64,000 nucleotides of DNA, from assembly GCA_903910385.1 (NCBI GenBank), contig CAIVZM010000014.1:1-64000 (forward strand), given 5' to 3'. Positions 34,221 through 42,551 of this stretch are shown here, one piece after another; the stretch's first letter is position 1, and every line of letters begins with the position of its first letter. A program made the translations under genes and the position numbers. Below the pieces are notes generated by a model. That model saw only the letters and a list, made by a program, of their open reading frames with translations. It was not told the DNA's origin and did no database searches. Source of the stretch: an uncultured Armatimonadota bacterium. GTDB lineage: Bacteria > Armatimonadota > Armatimonadia > Armatimonadales > Armatimonadaceae.

Positions 34221-36067
34221 TGTTTTGGCAGGCTTTCGTTACTCACTCGCGCTGTCACGAGCACCAGGAGAGAAGTGCGTCCTTTCGAGGAACGACGGGA
34301 AGATGTAAGGTCATTGAGCAAAGGAACCGGGCGAAATGGCGCAAAGTTTCGGCGCTCACCGAATTCCGACTCTGACTCCAGACCGCCGACCAGCACCGTG
34401 TCGCCAGGACGGACACGCACATAGGAACTGATCTCACGCGTCCCGATCACGGGCAGACCGGTTTCCGCTTCGATAGAGTCCACCGTCGAAAATTTCGGCT
34501 TCAGGTTCAAAAGAATGTCCGCATCGCCGCCACTTGTCGTCGGTTGTACAGATAAAGTAACCCCCACAGGCAAGGGCAAAATACTGATTTGCTGACTGCC
34601 GGAATAATCCGCGGTGAGAACCGGCAAGAACCGCGTCTGCCCCAAAAATAGCGTTGCCTGCTCCCCCGATAGCGCCGTGACCGAAGGACGCGCCGCCAGA
34701 CGCGCCCTGCCCTGCGTAATGAGAGCCTGCAAACGCGCCTGAATCGTCGCCTGCTGACCGGGCAAAAGATTGACGGTCACCGCGCCAGCGTCCGTATCGT
34801 AAGCGACCCGCCCCTGATTGACGACCCCGGAAAGTACATAAATCTGATCTTCTGGCATCTGAAACTCGTATGCCTGCGCCTCTACCGTCACCTGAGGACG
34901 CGGACGGTCGAGAAGCGAGACATCACGCTTCAGTCGCTCCAGCAAGGCGGGCGAGCCAGAAGCGATCAATGCATTGTTGTCCATATCCGCACGAAGCGAC
35001 GGTAACAAAAAGTCCGGAAACAGCAACCGCGCCCGCTCTGGAGACAGATTTTGCAACGGCAGACGTTCGGAAGGCAAGCCTGCGCCGCCTCGACCGACGG
35101 TAAATCCACCGCCTTGCTCCGGCGGCAAGGCGATCAGATTCAGTCCCAATCCACCGATCAACGCTTTCAGATTGGTCTTAGTATCTCTTTCCGGCAGAAA
35201 TGCGGTCACATCCGCTTCCGCAGCGTCCGGTTGTGACTGCAGGTTCACCTCAGCGATTCGTCCGATCTCGTTGAGCGCTTCAGCAAGCGGCGTGTGTAAG
35301 ATATCCGCCTTGAATCGTCCTGCACCGCCTGTGATCGCCAGTCGATGCTTCCAGCTTTCGGGAGGAGAACGGCGTATCCTTTCCGGATTACGGTATGCCT
35401 CCACCCGATCCGTTATCACGGTAATGATCACCGATCTTCGATCCGGTCCCACAACGATGCTTGCCTGCAACGGTTGCAGAACAGCGGGATAACCGGCGAA
35501 CGACCATCCGTAATAACCATCGAAACGCAACGTGAAATACGAGATACGAACCGGCACATAGAAGCGTAGTTCGACATCGATCCCTGCCTCGACCGGCGCC
35601 CCCGGAATCGGTGGCCCGAAGTTATCTTCCGAAAGCGAAAAAGCGAACGGGTCACGGCTCAAGGTCAGCGAAACCGCATCGAAAGGATACGCCCCCACTT
35701 CCACAAATGCCGGAATCCGGGATTTCGCTCCCGTAAAACGAAGCCGGAACTTCCGTTTGAGCAACGCTTCCTTGAAATCAAAATTGCTACCCCCCAGATC
35801 GGTCAACGTGACAAATTCTCGGGCGTCGATGTTTAACTTCACATCGCCATCGGTCTGGATGGTCACCCGAACGGCATTGGGAAGCACATCGGTCTTCACC
35901 CCGGTAATGTTGTAGAACGACTGCGCCAGTTGCGCGATTGCAGGTGAGGGCATCAGGCAAAAGAGAAAGACGATAAGGCAAAAGGCGAAAGCGCGCGGGA
36001 GATTATTCCGGCATACCATCGCTCTCTTACCCTTCCTCGTATTTCTTTCGTCCGTCATTACCCTCAC
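34217..36067 (-). CDS. Secretin-type protein 2, divergent core (AMIN-STN-secretin)
   Basis: This 616-aa protein starts at GTG 36067 overlapping the previous stop (GTGA); the ATG at 36058 is an alternative. The signal peptide ends about residue 46 (PSPAIAQ). An AMIN-like domain (ITGVKTDVLPNAVRVTIQTDG) follows, then a further beta-rich region, an STN-like region (NLKALIGGLGLNLIAL) and a secretin core. The core keeps GDTVLVGGLESE but the usual PLLGDIPxLGxLF motif is altered to PVPLLNDLTSSRRSS, and the end reads LLVLVTARV. This divergence suggests it may not form a normal gated pore and could instead be a partner subunit. It is translationally coupled to both neighbouring secretin genes. Confidence 0.8.
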   Translation of the reverse strand: MRVMTDERNTRKGKRAMVCRNNLPRAFAFCLIVFLFCLMPSPAIAQLAQSFYNITGVKTDVLPNAVRVTIQTDGDVKLNIDAREFVTLTDLGGSNFDFKEALLKRKFRLRFTGAKSRIPAFVEVGAYPFDAVSLTLSRDPFAFSLSEDNFGPPIPGAPVEAGIDVELRFYVPVRISYFTLRFDGYYGWSFAGYPAVLQPLQASIVVGPDRRSVIITVITDRVEAYRNPERIRRSPPESWKHRLAITGGAGRFKADILHTPLAEALNEIGRIAEVNLQSQPDAAEADVTAFLPERDTKTNLKALIGGLGLNLIALPPEQGGGFTVGRGGAGLPSERLPLQNLSPERARLLFPDFLLPSLRADMDNNALIASGSPALLERLKRDVSLLDRPRPQVTVEAQAYEFQMPEDQIYVLSGVVNQGRVAYDTDAGAVTVNLLPGQQATIQARLQALITQGRARLAARPSVTALSGEQATLFLGQTRFLPVLTADYSGSQQISILPLPVGVTLSVQPTTSGGDADILLNLKPKFSTVDSIEAETGLPVIGTREISSYVRVRPGDTVLVGGLESESEFGERRNFAPFRPVPLLNDLTSSRRSSKGRTSLLVLVTARVSNESLPKQ

Positions 36068-37536
36068 GGTTTGCTCCCGGTAATGGGGACATCACTTTTC
36101 GGCGCCTCGCCACGGGGCAAGCGCAGAGACGGTGGAAACTCCGGGTTAACAGCAGGCGGGGCGGGCGGAGCGGGCTTGTTGATATCGGAATTCAGGAATC
36201 GCGCTTTCAATGCGTTCTCCTCCGCTTCCGGCAGGTGACCGGTATTGGAAAGAATACGTGGCGTAATGAACAGCGCCAGTTCCGTCTCCGTCGTCTCGGT
36301 GTTTTTACTCTGAAAGAAAAGCGGTCCCAGAAAGGGAATGTCACCCAGAAGGGGGATTTTATTGCGGACGGAGCGCGACTCCTGCTGCGTTAACCCACCG
36401 ATGACGATGGTCTTTCCATCCAGAACGCGAACGGTGGTCGTTGCGGTGCGCGTGGATTTTTCCGGCAGTTTGGTAATCGGGTCAAGAGCGGAAAGCGTCG
36501 ATACTTCCGCATTCACATCGACCAGAATCTCTCCCTTACCGCCGGTATACGGCGTGATAGAGAGACGGACTCCCGCAGAGATATTATTGGTCGATCCGCC
36601 ATAACCTCCGGCGCTCGAATCGATGGGCGTAGCGATATAGCGTTGAAGACCCACGAAAATGCTTGCCGGACGACCGGATACCGTCGCAATACGCGGATTT
36701 GCGCGAACGCGCGCCTTCCCCTTCTGCACCAGAGCCGTCAGAGCGACGGAAAACTGCCGGGAGTTCGGTTGGAATCCGAGCCAGGAAACGATACCGCTGG
36801 CAGGATCGATAAAAGGTCCCTGTCCGCCATTGAGGTATTTTGTCTTTAACGCAAATTCATCCAGGCTGGTATCCGTCAGTTCCACCAGCAGCAAATCAAG
36901 AACGATCTGTGAAGCGGGAATATCGAATTGCGCGATATCGTCCCGGAACTTGGAAAGGACCTCAGTGGGAGCGGAAAGCACGAGCGCGTTCTGTTCCGCA
37001 TTGAACTTCACATAATCCTGCAAAAAGACCGGTAACAGGTTACGGGCATTCGAAGCAGTGACATATTTCGTGGGAATCGCGGCGATATCGGAGAGCAGAT
37101 ACGACGAGGGAGAACGCGGAATGCCTTCGGAGATCATCGTAATCCCCTCGACATCCGCAACCGAAAGACCATAGGCGGAGCAAATATCCGTGATTGCCTG
37201 TCGCGCCGGTCGGTCTTTCAAATTGATGGTGATTCGTCGCGACACCTGATCGTCCACCAGTAGCGGGAGATTGGTCTTGGAGGCGATGGCGGTAAAGAGT
37301 TCAGGAGCATCGACGGAAACCGCAAAAATCGAAAGTTTTTTATCATCCCCGGTGATACGGTAAGTTCCACGCGCCGGAAGGGGCGAAGCGGGGGTCTTCA
37401 CCGCTACCGTAGCGGGCGCCGCCGAGGACGGGTTCGGCGAAGGCGGAACATCCTGCGCTCTGCACAGGCAAGCAAGGCAAAGCGAAACCGCAACCGCAAC
37501 CGTGACACGAAAAGAGCCCCGAAAAAGAATAGGCAC
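36064..37536 (-). CDS. Secretin-type protein 1 (STN-secretin, no AMIN)
   Basis: The start is taken as GTG at 37536 because AGGAGGT lies 4-5 bases upstream; the frame is open to 37581 but has no better site. This gives a 490-aa protein whose signal peptide (PILFRGSFRVTVAVAVSLCL) ends near ACLCRAQD, possibly a lipobox-like context. An STN-like domain follows (ISVDAPELFTAIASKTNL, ITINLKDRPARQAITDICSAYGL). The secretin core ends GKTIVIGGLTQQ, KIPLLGDIPFLGPLFF and LALFITPRIL. Unlike the two downstream secretins it lacks an AMIN domain. It lies 80 bases after a methyltransferase gene and overlaps the next secretin by 4 bases. Confidence 0.85.
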   Translation of the reverse strand: MPILFRGSFRVTVAVAVSLCLACLCRAQDVPPSPNPSSAAPATVAVKTPASPLPARGTYRITGDDKKLSIFAVSVDAPELFTAIASKTNLPLLVDDQVSRRITINLKDRPARQAITDICSAYGLSVADVEGITMISEGIPRSPSSYLLSDIAAIPTKYVTASNARNLLPVFLQDYVKFNAEQNALVLSAPTEVLSKFRDDIAQFDIPASQIVLDLLLVELTDTSLDEFALKTKYLNGGQGPFIDPASGIVSWLGFQPNSRQFSVALTALVQKGKARVRANPRIATVSGRPASIFVGLQRYIATPIDSSAGGYGGSTNNISAGVRLSITPYTGGKGEILVDVNAEVSTLSALDPITKLPEKSTRTATTTVRVLDGKTIVIGGLTQQESRSVRNKIPLLGDIPFLGPLFFQSKNTETTETELALFITPRILSNTGHLPEAEENALKARFLNSDINKPAPPAPPAVNPEFPPSLRLPRGEAPKSDVPITGSKP

Positions 37537-37540
37537 AATG

Positions 37541-37547
37541 ACCTCCT
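37541..37547 (-). promoter_or_regulatory. Strong Shine-Dalgarno fixing the first secretin start
   Basis: AGGAGGT on the minus strand, followed by CATT and GTG at 37536-37534. It decides the start over the upstream ATG at 37581, which lacks such a site, and gives a normal signal peptide. Confidence 0.75.
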
Positions 37548-37616
37548 GCGCAAGAATCCCGCACAGTGAGACGTTCGTCACCAGCTAAACGTTACGGGAA
37601 GAACGAAAAGAATTTT

Positions 37617-38279
37617 TCATCCCTTGCGAGCGACGATATGAAAAGCGTGCCAGTGTTTGGGAGAACCATCAGCGACTGTGCCGTCGCGCTCTTCCTCCTC
37701 GAATTTCTCAATGATCAGCGAACTCAGTAAGGCTTTCGCTTCCGCCTGTGTGTAATGAAGGGTTCGCCCCCCGCCCGCCCATTCATCATGATCCCCGAAA
37801 AGTTGTCCGCAGAACCGACCTCCGGGAACCAGCGACGTGACGATTTGTTCCCACAACGACGGAAATACGGCTTTCGCGCAAAATGGCAGAGAATAAGAAG
37901 CGTTTATCAGGGTCGCCGGACGAAGCGTCATACTCTCGAATCCGACAACGTGCGTTTCCAGTTCCGTTCCGGCGGGAATATCGGAGCGCTCCCGCAATCG
38001 ACGGATCGCTTCCGGTTGAGCGTCCATCGCCAGAACGCTCCAGCCGCGTCGGAGCAGTTCCGCTGTATCGGGTCCATCGCCACAGCCCAGATCGAGCGCA
38101 AAACGCGAAACGGTAGGCGCAGGATCAGAATCGAAGCGGGCTAATGCATCCAGAAGCGTCGGGCGAGGAGGGGCTTGTTTACGAAGTTCGTAGTACTCCC
38201 GCCAGCGTTCCGCCTCAGCGTCCGGGGAGACAACGTCAGAGGTTTCAGATTTAAGCGAGTTAAAAGGCGTATCGTCCAT
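37617..38279 (-). CDS. Class I SAM-dependent methyltransferase (TehB-like)
   Basis: Start taken at ATG 38279 (220 aa); a longer frame opens at 38330 but would overlap lpxK by 71 bases. Motif I FALDLGCGDGPDTAELLRRG binds S-adenosylmethionine. Motif II is VLAMDAQPEAIRRLRER with the acidic residue at the second strand end. NASYSLPFCAKAVFPSLWEQIV and PGGRFCGQLFGDHDEW give the later motifs. The pattern of motif plus LPF and HTL-free C-terminus resembles TehB/tellurite-type and small-molecule methyltransferases. The substrate is unknown. It overlaps the end of lpxK by 20 bases, so it is probably cotranscribed with waaA-lpxK. Confidence 0.78.
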   Translation of the reverse strand: MDDTPFNSLKSETSDVVSPDAEAERWREYYELRKQAPPRPTLLDALARFDSDPAPTVSRFALDLGCGDGPDTAELLRRGWSVLAMDAQPEAIRRLRERSDIPAGTELETHVVGFESMTLRPATLINASYSLPFCAKAVFPSLWEQIVTSLVPGGRFCGQLFGDHDEWAGGGRTLHYTQAEAKALLSSLIIEKFEEEERDGTVADGSPKHWHAFHIVARKG

Positions 38280-39408
38280 CAGCAATGGACATAATGTTGT
38301 CGATCGCCTGGAAAAATCCTGCCTCATCATCCATCTTCATCCGGATACGCAGAGCGTACAACGGCTTTCCCCCGACAGGCCAGAGCGGCGCCGCTTTGAC
38401 CGCATCTTTCTCGGTAGTGATGACCACGGAAGCTGATTCCGTCTGTCGCGCCAGAGATTGCACATCCTCCGCCGTATAAGCGAAATGATCGCCAAAAGTG
38501 CGCTCTCCGACCACTGACACTCCCTGATCCCGCAAGACCTGTAAAAACGCCTCACCATCAGCGATACCCGAAAACGCGAACGCCGATGCGCCCCGTAGCG
38601 CTTCCAGAGGGGCGATGTTATTGTCAACATTTTCTGCCGGGTTGCCTCCGAGGCGTATCCAGTTGGTCGGAGCATGACGGGCGGTAAACGTCGGCGTTTG
38701 CGGCGCATACCGGGCGATCAGGGATAGCGAACGTTCCAATTCTTCCGGGGTAGCCCGATCCGCACGGGTCAACGCAATGATTCCCGCACGAGAAAGATGG
38801 GAAGGCGGTTCTCGTAGCAGACCTCGCGGCAATACATGACCGTTGTCGAACGGACGGCGGGCATCGAGCAGAATAATATTCAAATTCCGCGCCAGTTGCC
38901 AGTATTGCAGTGCGTCATCACAGAGGATAACTTCTGGCGCAAACCGCTCTACTGCCAGAGACCCGGAACGCCGTCTGTCACGCCCTACCACCACCGGGAC
39001 GCCCGGTAACAATTTTGCCAGCAAGACCGGTTCATCGCCCGCTTCCGCAGGAGAAAGTAAAATCTCTGCGCCATCGCTGACCACACGCGGCGTTTTACCG
39101 GATTCTCCGCTACCGCCGTGTCCCCGGGAGATCACGGCGACACGCTTCCCGGAATCCCGTATCCGCTCCGCGATCAGCGCTGTCATAGGCGTTTTACCAG
39201 CGCCTCCCGAAGTCAGGTTACCAATCACAATCACGGGAACCGGCAGTTCATACCGGCGTCGGATTCCCGTCCGGAATGGCGCCAGGTAGACTTCCAATCC
39301 CAGATGATGTAGCCAGGACAACGGGGTCAACGCGCCCCGTAGCAGGACGGCTACCGGACTTTTATCCGCTCCGCTCAAAACATCCTGAACGAACGTTCCC
39401 CTGTTCAC
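38260..39408 (-). CDS. lpxK: Tetraacyldisaccharide 4'-kinase LpxK
   Basis: This 382-aa protein phosphorylates the 4' position of the lipid A disaccharide at the inner membrane. The P-loop is GNLTSGGAGKTPMTALIAERI (GGAGKTP). Next come ISRGHGGSG, the DEP motif GDEPVLLAKLL, VVVGRDRRR, VILCDDALQYWQLARNLNIILLD (the DD(G/A)LQ motif) and LPRGLLREPPSHL. All are LpxK signatures; the family is usually 330-360 aa. The start overlaps the waaA stop (ATGA), so the two are coupled. Presence of LpxK and WaaA implies that the cell makes lipid A with Kdo. Confidence 0.93.
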   Translation of the reverse strand: MNRGTFVQDVLSGADKSPVAVLLRGALTPLSWLHHLGLEVYLAPFRTGIRRRYELPVPVIVIGNLTSGGAGKTPMTALIAERIRDSGKRVAVISRGHGGSGESGKTPRVVSDGAEILLSPAEAGDEPVLLAKLLPGVPVVVGRDRRRSGSLAVERFAPEVILCDDALQYWQLARNLNIILLDARRPFDNGHVLPRGLLREPPSHLSRAGIIALTRADRATPEELERSLSLIARYAPQTPTFTARHAPTNWIRLGGNPAENVDNNIAPLEALRGASAFAFSGIADGEAFLQVLRDQGVSVVGERTFGDHFAYTAEDVQSLARQTESASVVITTEKDAVKAAPLWPVGGKPLYALRIRMKMDDEAGFFQAIDNIMSIADGRYAF

Positions 39409-40712
39409 CTCGCACCGTCCGATTTTCCCGACAGTAATCGCGCCGCCTCATCGACGCAACGGACTGACACGCCCTGATTCCGCTCGATCAAATGCCGGGC
39501 TTTCTCAGATAAGCGGCTCTTTTCCTCCGGAGTAAGCGAGATCAATCGGATTACTTCGGAAGCCAGCATTCGGGCGTCACTCACTTCGAATGCTACTCCG
39601 TCCGCTTTCGACAGCGATGAGATATCCCGTTGATTGTTCATGTACGACCCGAAGACGACCGGGACGCCCTGTGCCAGAGGTTGGAAGACGCTTTGCCCCC
39701 CGAACGGCGCAAGAGAACCGCCGACAAAAGCGCAATCCGCGACGGCATACACGCGGGCGAGTTCGCCAAAGGTATCCAGCAGAAGGACTTCATCCGAAAT
39801 GGCTTCCGTCAGCAGAGAAGACCGGCGCCGCACCGTAAACCCTCGCTCGGTAAACGCCTTTGTCACCTCCTCGGCGCGTTCCAGATGGCGCGGCGCGATA
39901 ATAAGCGCCACACCGGGGATCCGTTCCCGCACCGCAGCCAGAGCCTCCGCAATAATTGCCTCTTCGCCGGGACGTGTCGAACCACAGACCCAGACGGGCG
40001 CATTTTGCGGAATCTTCAAATCCCTGCGGAGCGCCAGTCTTTCGTCGAGGGTCGGCATCGTCGCGGACTCATCGAATTTGGTATTGCCGGCATCACGAAT
40101 TTTTTCGGGGGAGACGCCCACAAGAGCGGCGCGACGAGCATCTTCGGCGGACTGCATCAGGAAAACATCCACCGCATCCAGACCCGGACGCGTAAAGAAA
40201 CCGCTTTTGCGACCACGCCGAAGCCCCTTATCAGAAATGCGCCCGTTCAAGACAGCGATCCGTGCGCCGCGCTTGTGGGCGCAGTTCAGAAAATTGGGCC
40301 ATATCTCCCATTCCATCAGGAGAACGATATCTGGACGCACGACCGACAACGCCCGGTTGACTGTCGAGGCGAAATCCAGCGGATAACCGGTCACATAATC
40401 CGCCGGAGGACATTGCTTCAGCGCAACTTCACGCCCGCCCGCCGTGGTCGTGGAAAGCAGGATCAGGGCGTCCGGCCAGCGCCGCCGTAGCTCCTTGAGC
40501 ACAGAGACCGCCGCCATCACTTCCCCCACGGAAACCGCATGCACCCAGATACGCAACCGTCGGGGGTCATTGGCGATAGCGTCGGAATAATCGCCCCACC
40601 GCTCCTGCCAGGAGGCTTCGCTTTCCTTGCCCCGTGACCGACGCCATACCATCAACAGATAAATCAACGGCGACAGTAATATCAGGAGCAAGTTATAAAC
40701 GAAAAGAGACAT
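39405..40712 (-). CDS. waaA: 3-deoxy-D-manno-octulosonic acid (Kdo) transferase WaaA
   Basis: The start is taken at ATG 40712 (435 aa), where homologs begin with a short membrane anchor (MSLFVYNLLLILLSPLIYLL); the frame is open a further 104 codons upstream but those residues do not look like WaaA. Key segments: QERWGDYS, WVHAVSVGEVMAAV, LSTTTAGGREVA, PLDFASTVNRALSVVRPD, LMEWEIWPNF, GNTKFDESAT, CGSTRPGEE, RHLERAEEV and FVGGSLAPFGGQSVFQPLA. These are the GT30 donor and acceptor motifs. It adds Kdo to lipid IVA at the inner membrane. It is divergent from nadC, with a 199-base gap. Confidence 0.93.
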   Translation of the reverse strand: MSLFVYNLLLILLSPLIYLLMVWRRSRGKESEASWQERWGDYSDAIANDPRRLRIWVHAVSVGEVMAAVSVLKELRRRWPDALILLSTTTAGGREVALKQCPPADYVTGYPLDFASTVNRALSVVRPDIVLLMEWEIWPNFLNCAHKRGARIAVLNGRISDKGLRRGRKSGFFTRPGLDAVDVFLMQSAEDARRAALVGVSPEKIRDAGNTKFDESATMPTLDERLALRRDLKIPQNAPVWVCGSTRPGEEAIIAEALAAVRERIPGVALIIAPRHLERAEEVTKAFTERGFTVRRRSSLLTEAISDEVLLLDTFGELARVYAVADCAFVGGSLAPFGGQSVFQPLAQGVPVVFGSYMNNQRDISSLSKADGVAFEVSDARMLASEVIRLISLTPEEKSRLSEKARHLIERNQGVSVRCVDEAARLLSGKSDGAR

Positions 40713-40879
40713 AAAACGCCAGTAACAATAACCCGGGCGAAAGGAAACGCCGCAAAATCGGCGCCCCTGCCCGTCACTCTGAAGAATGTTACCACGACCT
40801 CGAAGAGTGAATTTCGAGGAGGATTCGCCAAAAATCGCCAGAAAATGGCATAATGTACTGGCATCATAAAAATGTTGAC

Positions 40880-40896
40880 GCAATATGCGATATTGC
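40880..40896. promoter_or_regulatory. Palindrome upstream of nadC, possible operator
   Basis: GCAATAT-GCG-ATATTGC is a perfect 7-base inverted repeat with a 3-base centre, 15 bases before the nadC ATG and just after TTGACG. Its position between promoter region and ribosome site suits a repressor site. No regulator is identified here; the role is inference. Confidence 0.4.
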
Positions 40897-40911
40897 AAGA
40901 GAGGGTATTTC

Positions 40912-41769
40912 ATGGCGGATAATGTGAATGCGCCCCTGCCGGAAGCGTATGAACCGATTCTCAGAGCGGCGCTGACAGAAGATATCGGGACGGGTGATAT
41001 CACAAGCGAGTTGACCATTCCCACGGAAAAATCTGGTCATGCCTCAATGATAGCGAAAGCGGACGGCGTTATCGCCAGTCTCGCAATCGCCTGTCGGACG
41101 TTTACGCTGGTAGATGAAAGCGTTCATGTGACCCTTCTGGTCGGCGAAGGCGAACAGGTAAAGCCCGGAACTATGCTTGCGAATATCAACGGCCCGGCGC
41201 GCAGTCTGCTGGCGGCGGAACGAGTGGCGCTCAATCTGGTGCAACGCATGAGCGGAATCGCGACTCTCACCCGACGTTTCGTCAACGAGACTGTCGGAAC
41301 CTCCGCAAAAATCCTCGACACGAGAAAGACGACCCCCAATCTGCGCATTCTGGAAAAGTATGCGGTACAGGTCGGCGGCGGCATCAATCATCGCATGGGA
41401 CTGTATGACGCCATTCTCATCAAGGACAACCATATTGCGGCGGGCGGCGGCGTCACTGCCGTACTCCAGCGCGTAAAAACCGCTATGACCAATCCATTGC
41501 CCATCGAAATCGAGTGTAAAACTCTGGAAGAAGTGGACGAAGCGGTCGCAGTCGGCGTCGATATTATCCTGCTCGATAATATGGGATTTGAGCAAATGGG
41601 CGAAGCAGTGCGGAGAATCGCTTCCAGAGCGCAAACCGAAGCGTCCGGCGGCGTCAATTTGAACACCGTCGGCATCATCGCCAAACTGGGCGTCAACCGA
41701 ATCTCTGTGGGGGCATTGACCCACTCCGCCCCTGCTCTGGATATTTCGCTGGACCTCGATATCACGTGA
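40912..41769 (+). CDS. nadC: Nicotinate-nucleotide pyrophosphorylase NadC
   Basis: A 285-aa protein starting at ATG 40912 after GAGAGGG. It makes nicotinate mononucleotide from quinolinate and PRPP with loss of CO2 in NAD synthesis. Visible motifs: LTEDIGTGDITSELT, NLVQRMSGIATLTRRFV, ILDTRKTTPNLRILEKYAVQVGGG (the T-R-K-T/P segment), HRMGLYDAILIKDNHI, IEIECKTLEEVDEA, IILLDNMG and ASGGVNLNTVG plus ISVGALTHSAPALDISLD. Length and motifs are typical. Its stop overlaps the birA start (GTGA), so the pair is coupled. No nadA or nadB is nearby. Confidence 0.96.
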   Translation: MADNVNAPLPEAYEPILRAALTEDIGTGDITSELTIPTEKSGHASMIAKADGVIASLAIACRTFTLVDESVHVTLLVGEGEQVKPGTMLANINGPARSLLAAERVALNLVQRMSGIATLTRRFVNETVGTSAKILDTRKTTPNLRILEKYAVQVGGGINHRMGLYDAILIKDNHIAAGGGVTAVLQRVKTAMTNPLPIEIECKTLEEVDEAVAVGVDIILLDNMGFEQMGEAVRRIASRAQTEASGGVNLNTVGIIAKLGVNRISVGALTHSAPALDISLDLDIT

Positions 41770-42527
41770 ACGCGCCCGCTCATTTCCGATTCGGTGATCC
41801 GATCTACCGCTATGACGCTCTGGCATCGACCCAGGATGTCGCTCGTGAATGGGCGTGTAAAGGAGCGTTGCCCGGAACCGTCGTCACCGCCCGCTCGATG
41901 ACAGCGGGACGGGGCAGGCATGGCAGAAAGTGGGAAGTCCCCACGGGGGCGAATGTCTGCCTGACAGCGCTTTGCCCCCCGGTTGCGCCGGAGGAAGCAT
42001 GGAAGGTCGCCCTTGTCGCAGGGATCGCTGTCACCGAAGCGGTACGCACTATCGTCCCGTCAGCGGAGGCAAAAACGCGCTTTCCTAACGATATCTACGC
42101 CAAAAACCGCAAGCTGGGCGGCATTCTGGTCGAAACGATGCTTCTTCCGGACGGAAAACTGGCGCCATTACTGGGAATCGGCGTCAATGTCCTCAAGGCG
42201 CCTCTCTCTCCCGAAATCGCTACACGGGCGATCTCTATGGAAGAAGCATCCGGTTTTCCCTGTCAGGTCTCTGTGACCGAGGAAACAATCCTCGTTTTGC
42301 TGACCGCCCTATGGCGTCGCTGGCGCGAGGAAGGGTTCGATTCCGTACTGGCATTATGGCGCAGCGGAACCAATATGACCTTGAGTCGGAATTTCATCCT
42401 CAATGGGATTGCGACCGAATGCCTGGTCACCGATCTTTCGCCCGAAGGTATCGTCTCTATCGTCAGCAGGGACGGTAAACGGTACGATCTGCCCGCCGCA
42501 CACATCATCCTCGGCGAGGAGCGCTGA
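41766..42527 (+). CDS. birA: Biotin-[acetyl-CoA-carboxylase] ligase BirA (no DNA-binding domain)
   Basis: A 253-aa monofunctional biotin protein ligase with GTG start overlapping the nadC stop. ASTQDVAREW, the biotinyl-AMP loop GRGRHGRKW (residues 48-56), RFPNDIYAKNRKLGGILVE (KWPNDI-type motif with Arg-Phe) and LGIGVNVLKAP are the core BPL features. A short C-terminal SH3-like domain ends it (LVTDLSPEGIVSIVSRDGKRYDLPAAHIILG). It has no N-terminal winged helix, so it should not repress transcription. It attaches biotin to carboxylase carrier proteins in the cytoplasm. Confidence 0.93.
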   Translation: MNAPAHFRFGDPIYRYDALASTQDVAREWACKGALPGTVVTARSMTAGRGRHGRKWEVPTGANVCLTALCPPVAPEEAWKVALVAGIAVTEAVRTIVPSAEAKTRFPNDIYAKNRKLGGILVETMLLPDGKLAPLLGIGVNVLKAPLSPEIATRAISMEEASGFPCQVSVTEETILVLLTALWRRWREEGFDSVLALWRSGTNMTLSRNFILNGIATECLVTDLSPEGIVSIVSRDGKRYDLPAAHIILGEER

Positions 42528-42551
42528 AACTGCGCGTTCCCGGTGGCGGCG

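Noticed and set aside
40713-41024. 104-codon upstream extension of waaA
   Set aside because: Residues are unlike the family and would cover the nadC control region; the ATG at 40712 begins with the normal membrane anchor.
41044-41826. Minus-strand open frame (260 codons) opposite nadC
   Set aside because: nadC is certain on the plus strand; the antisense product has no known motif.
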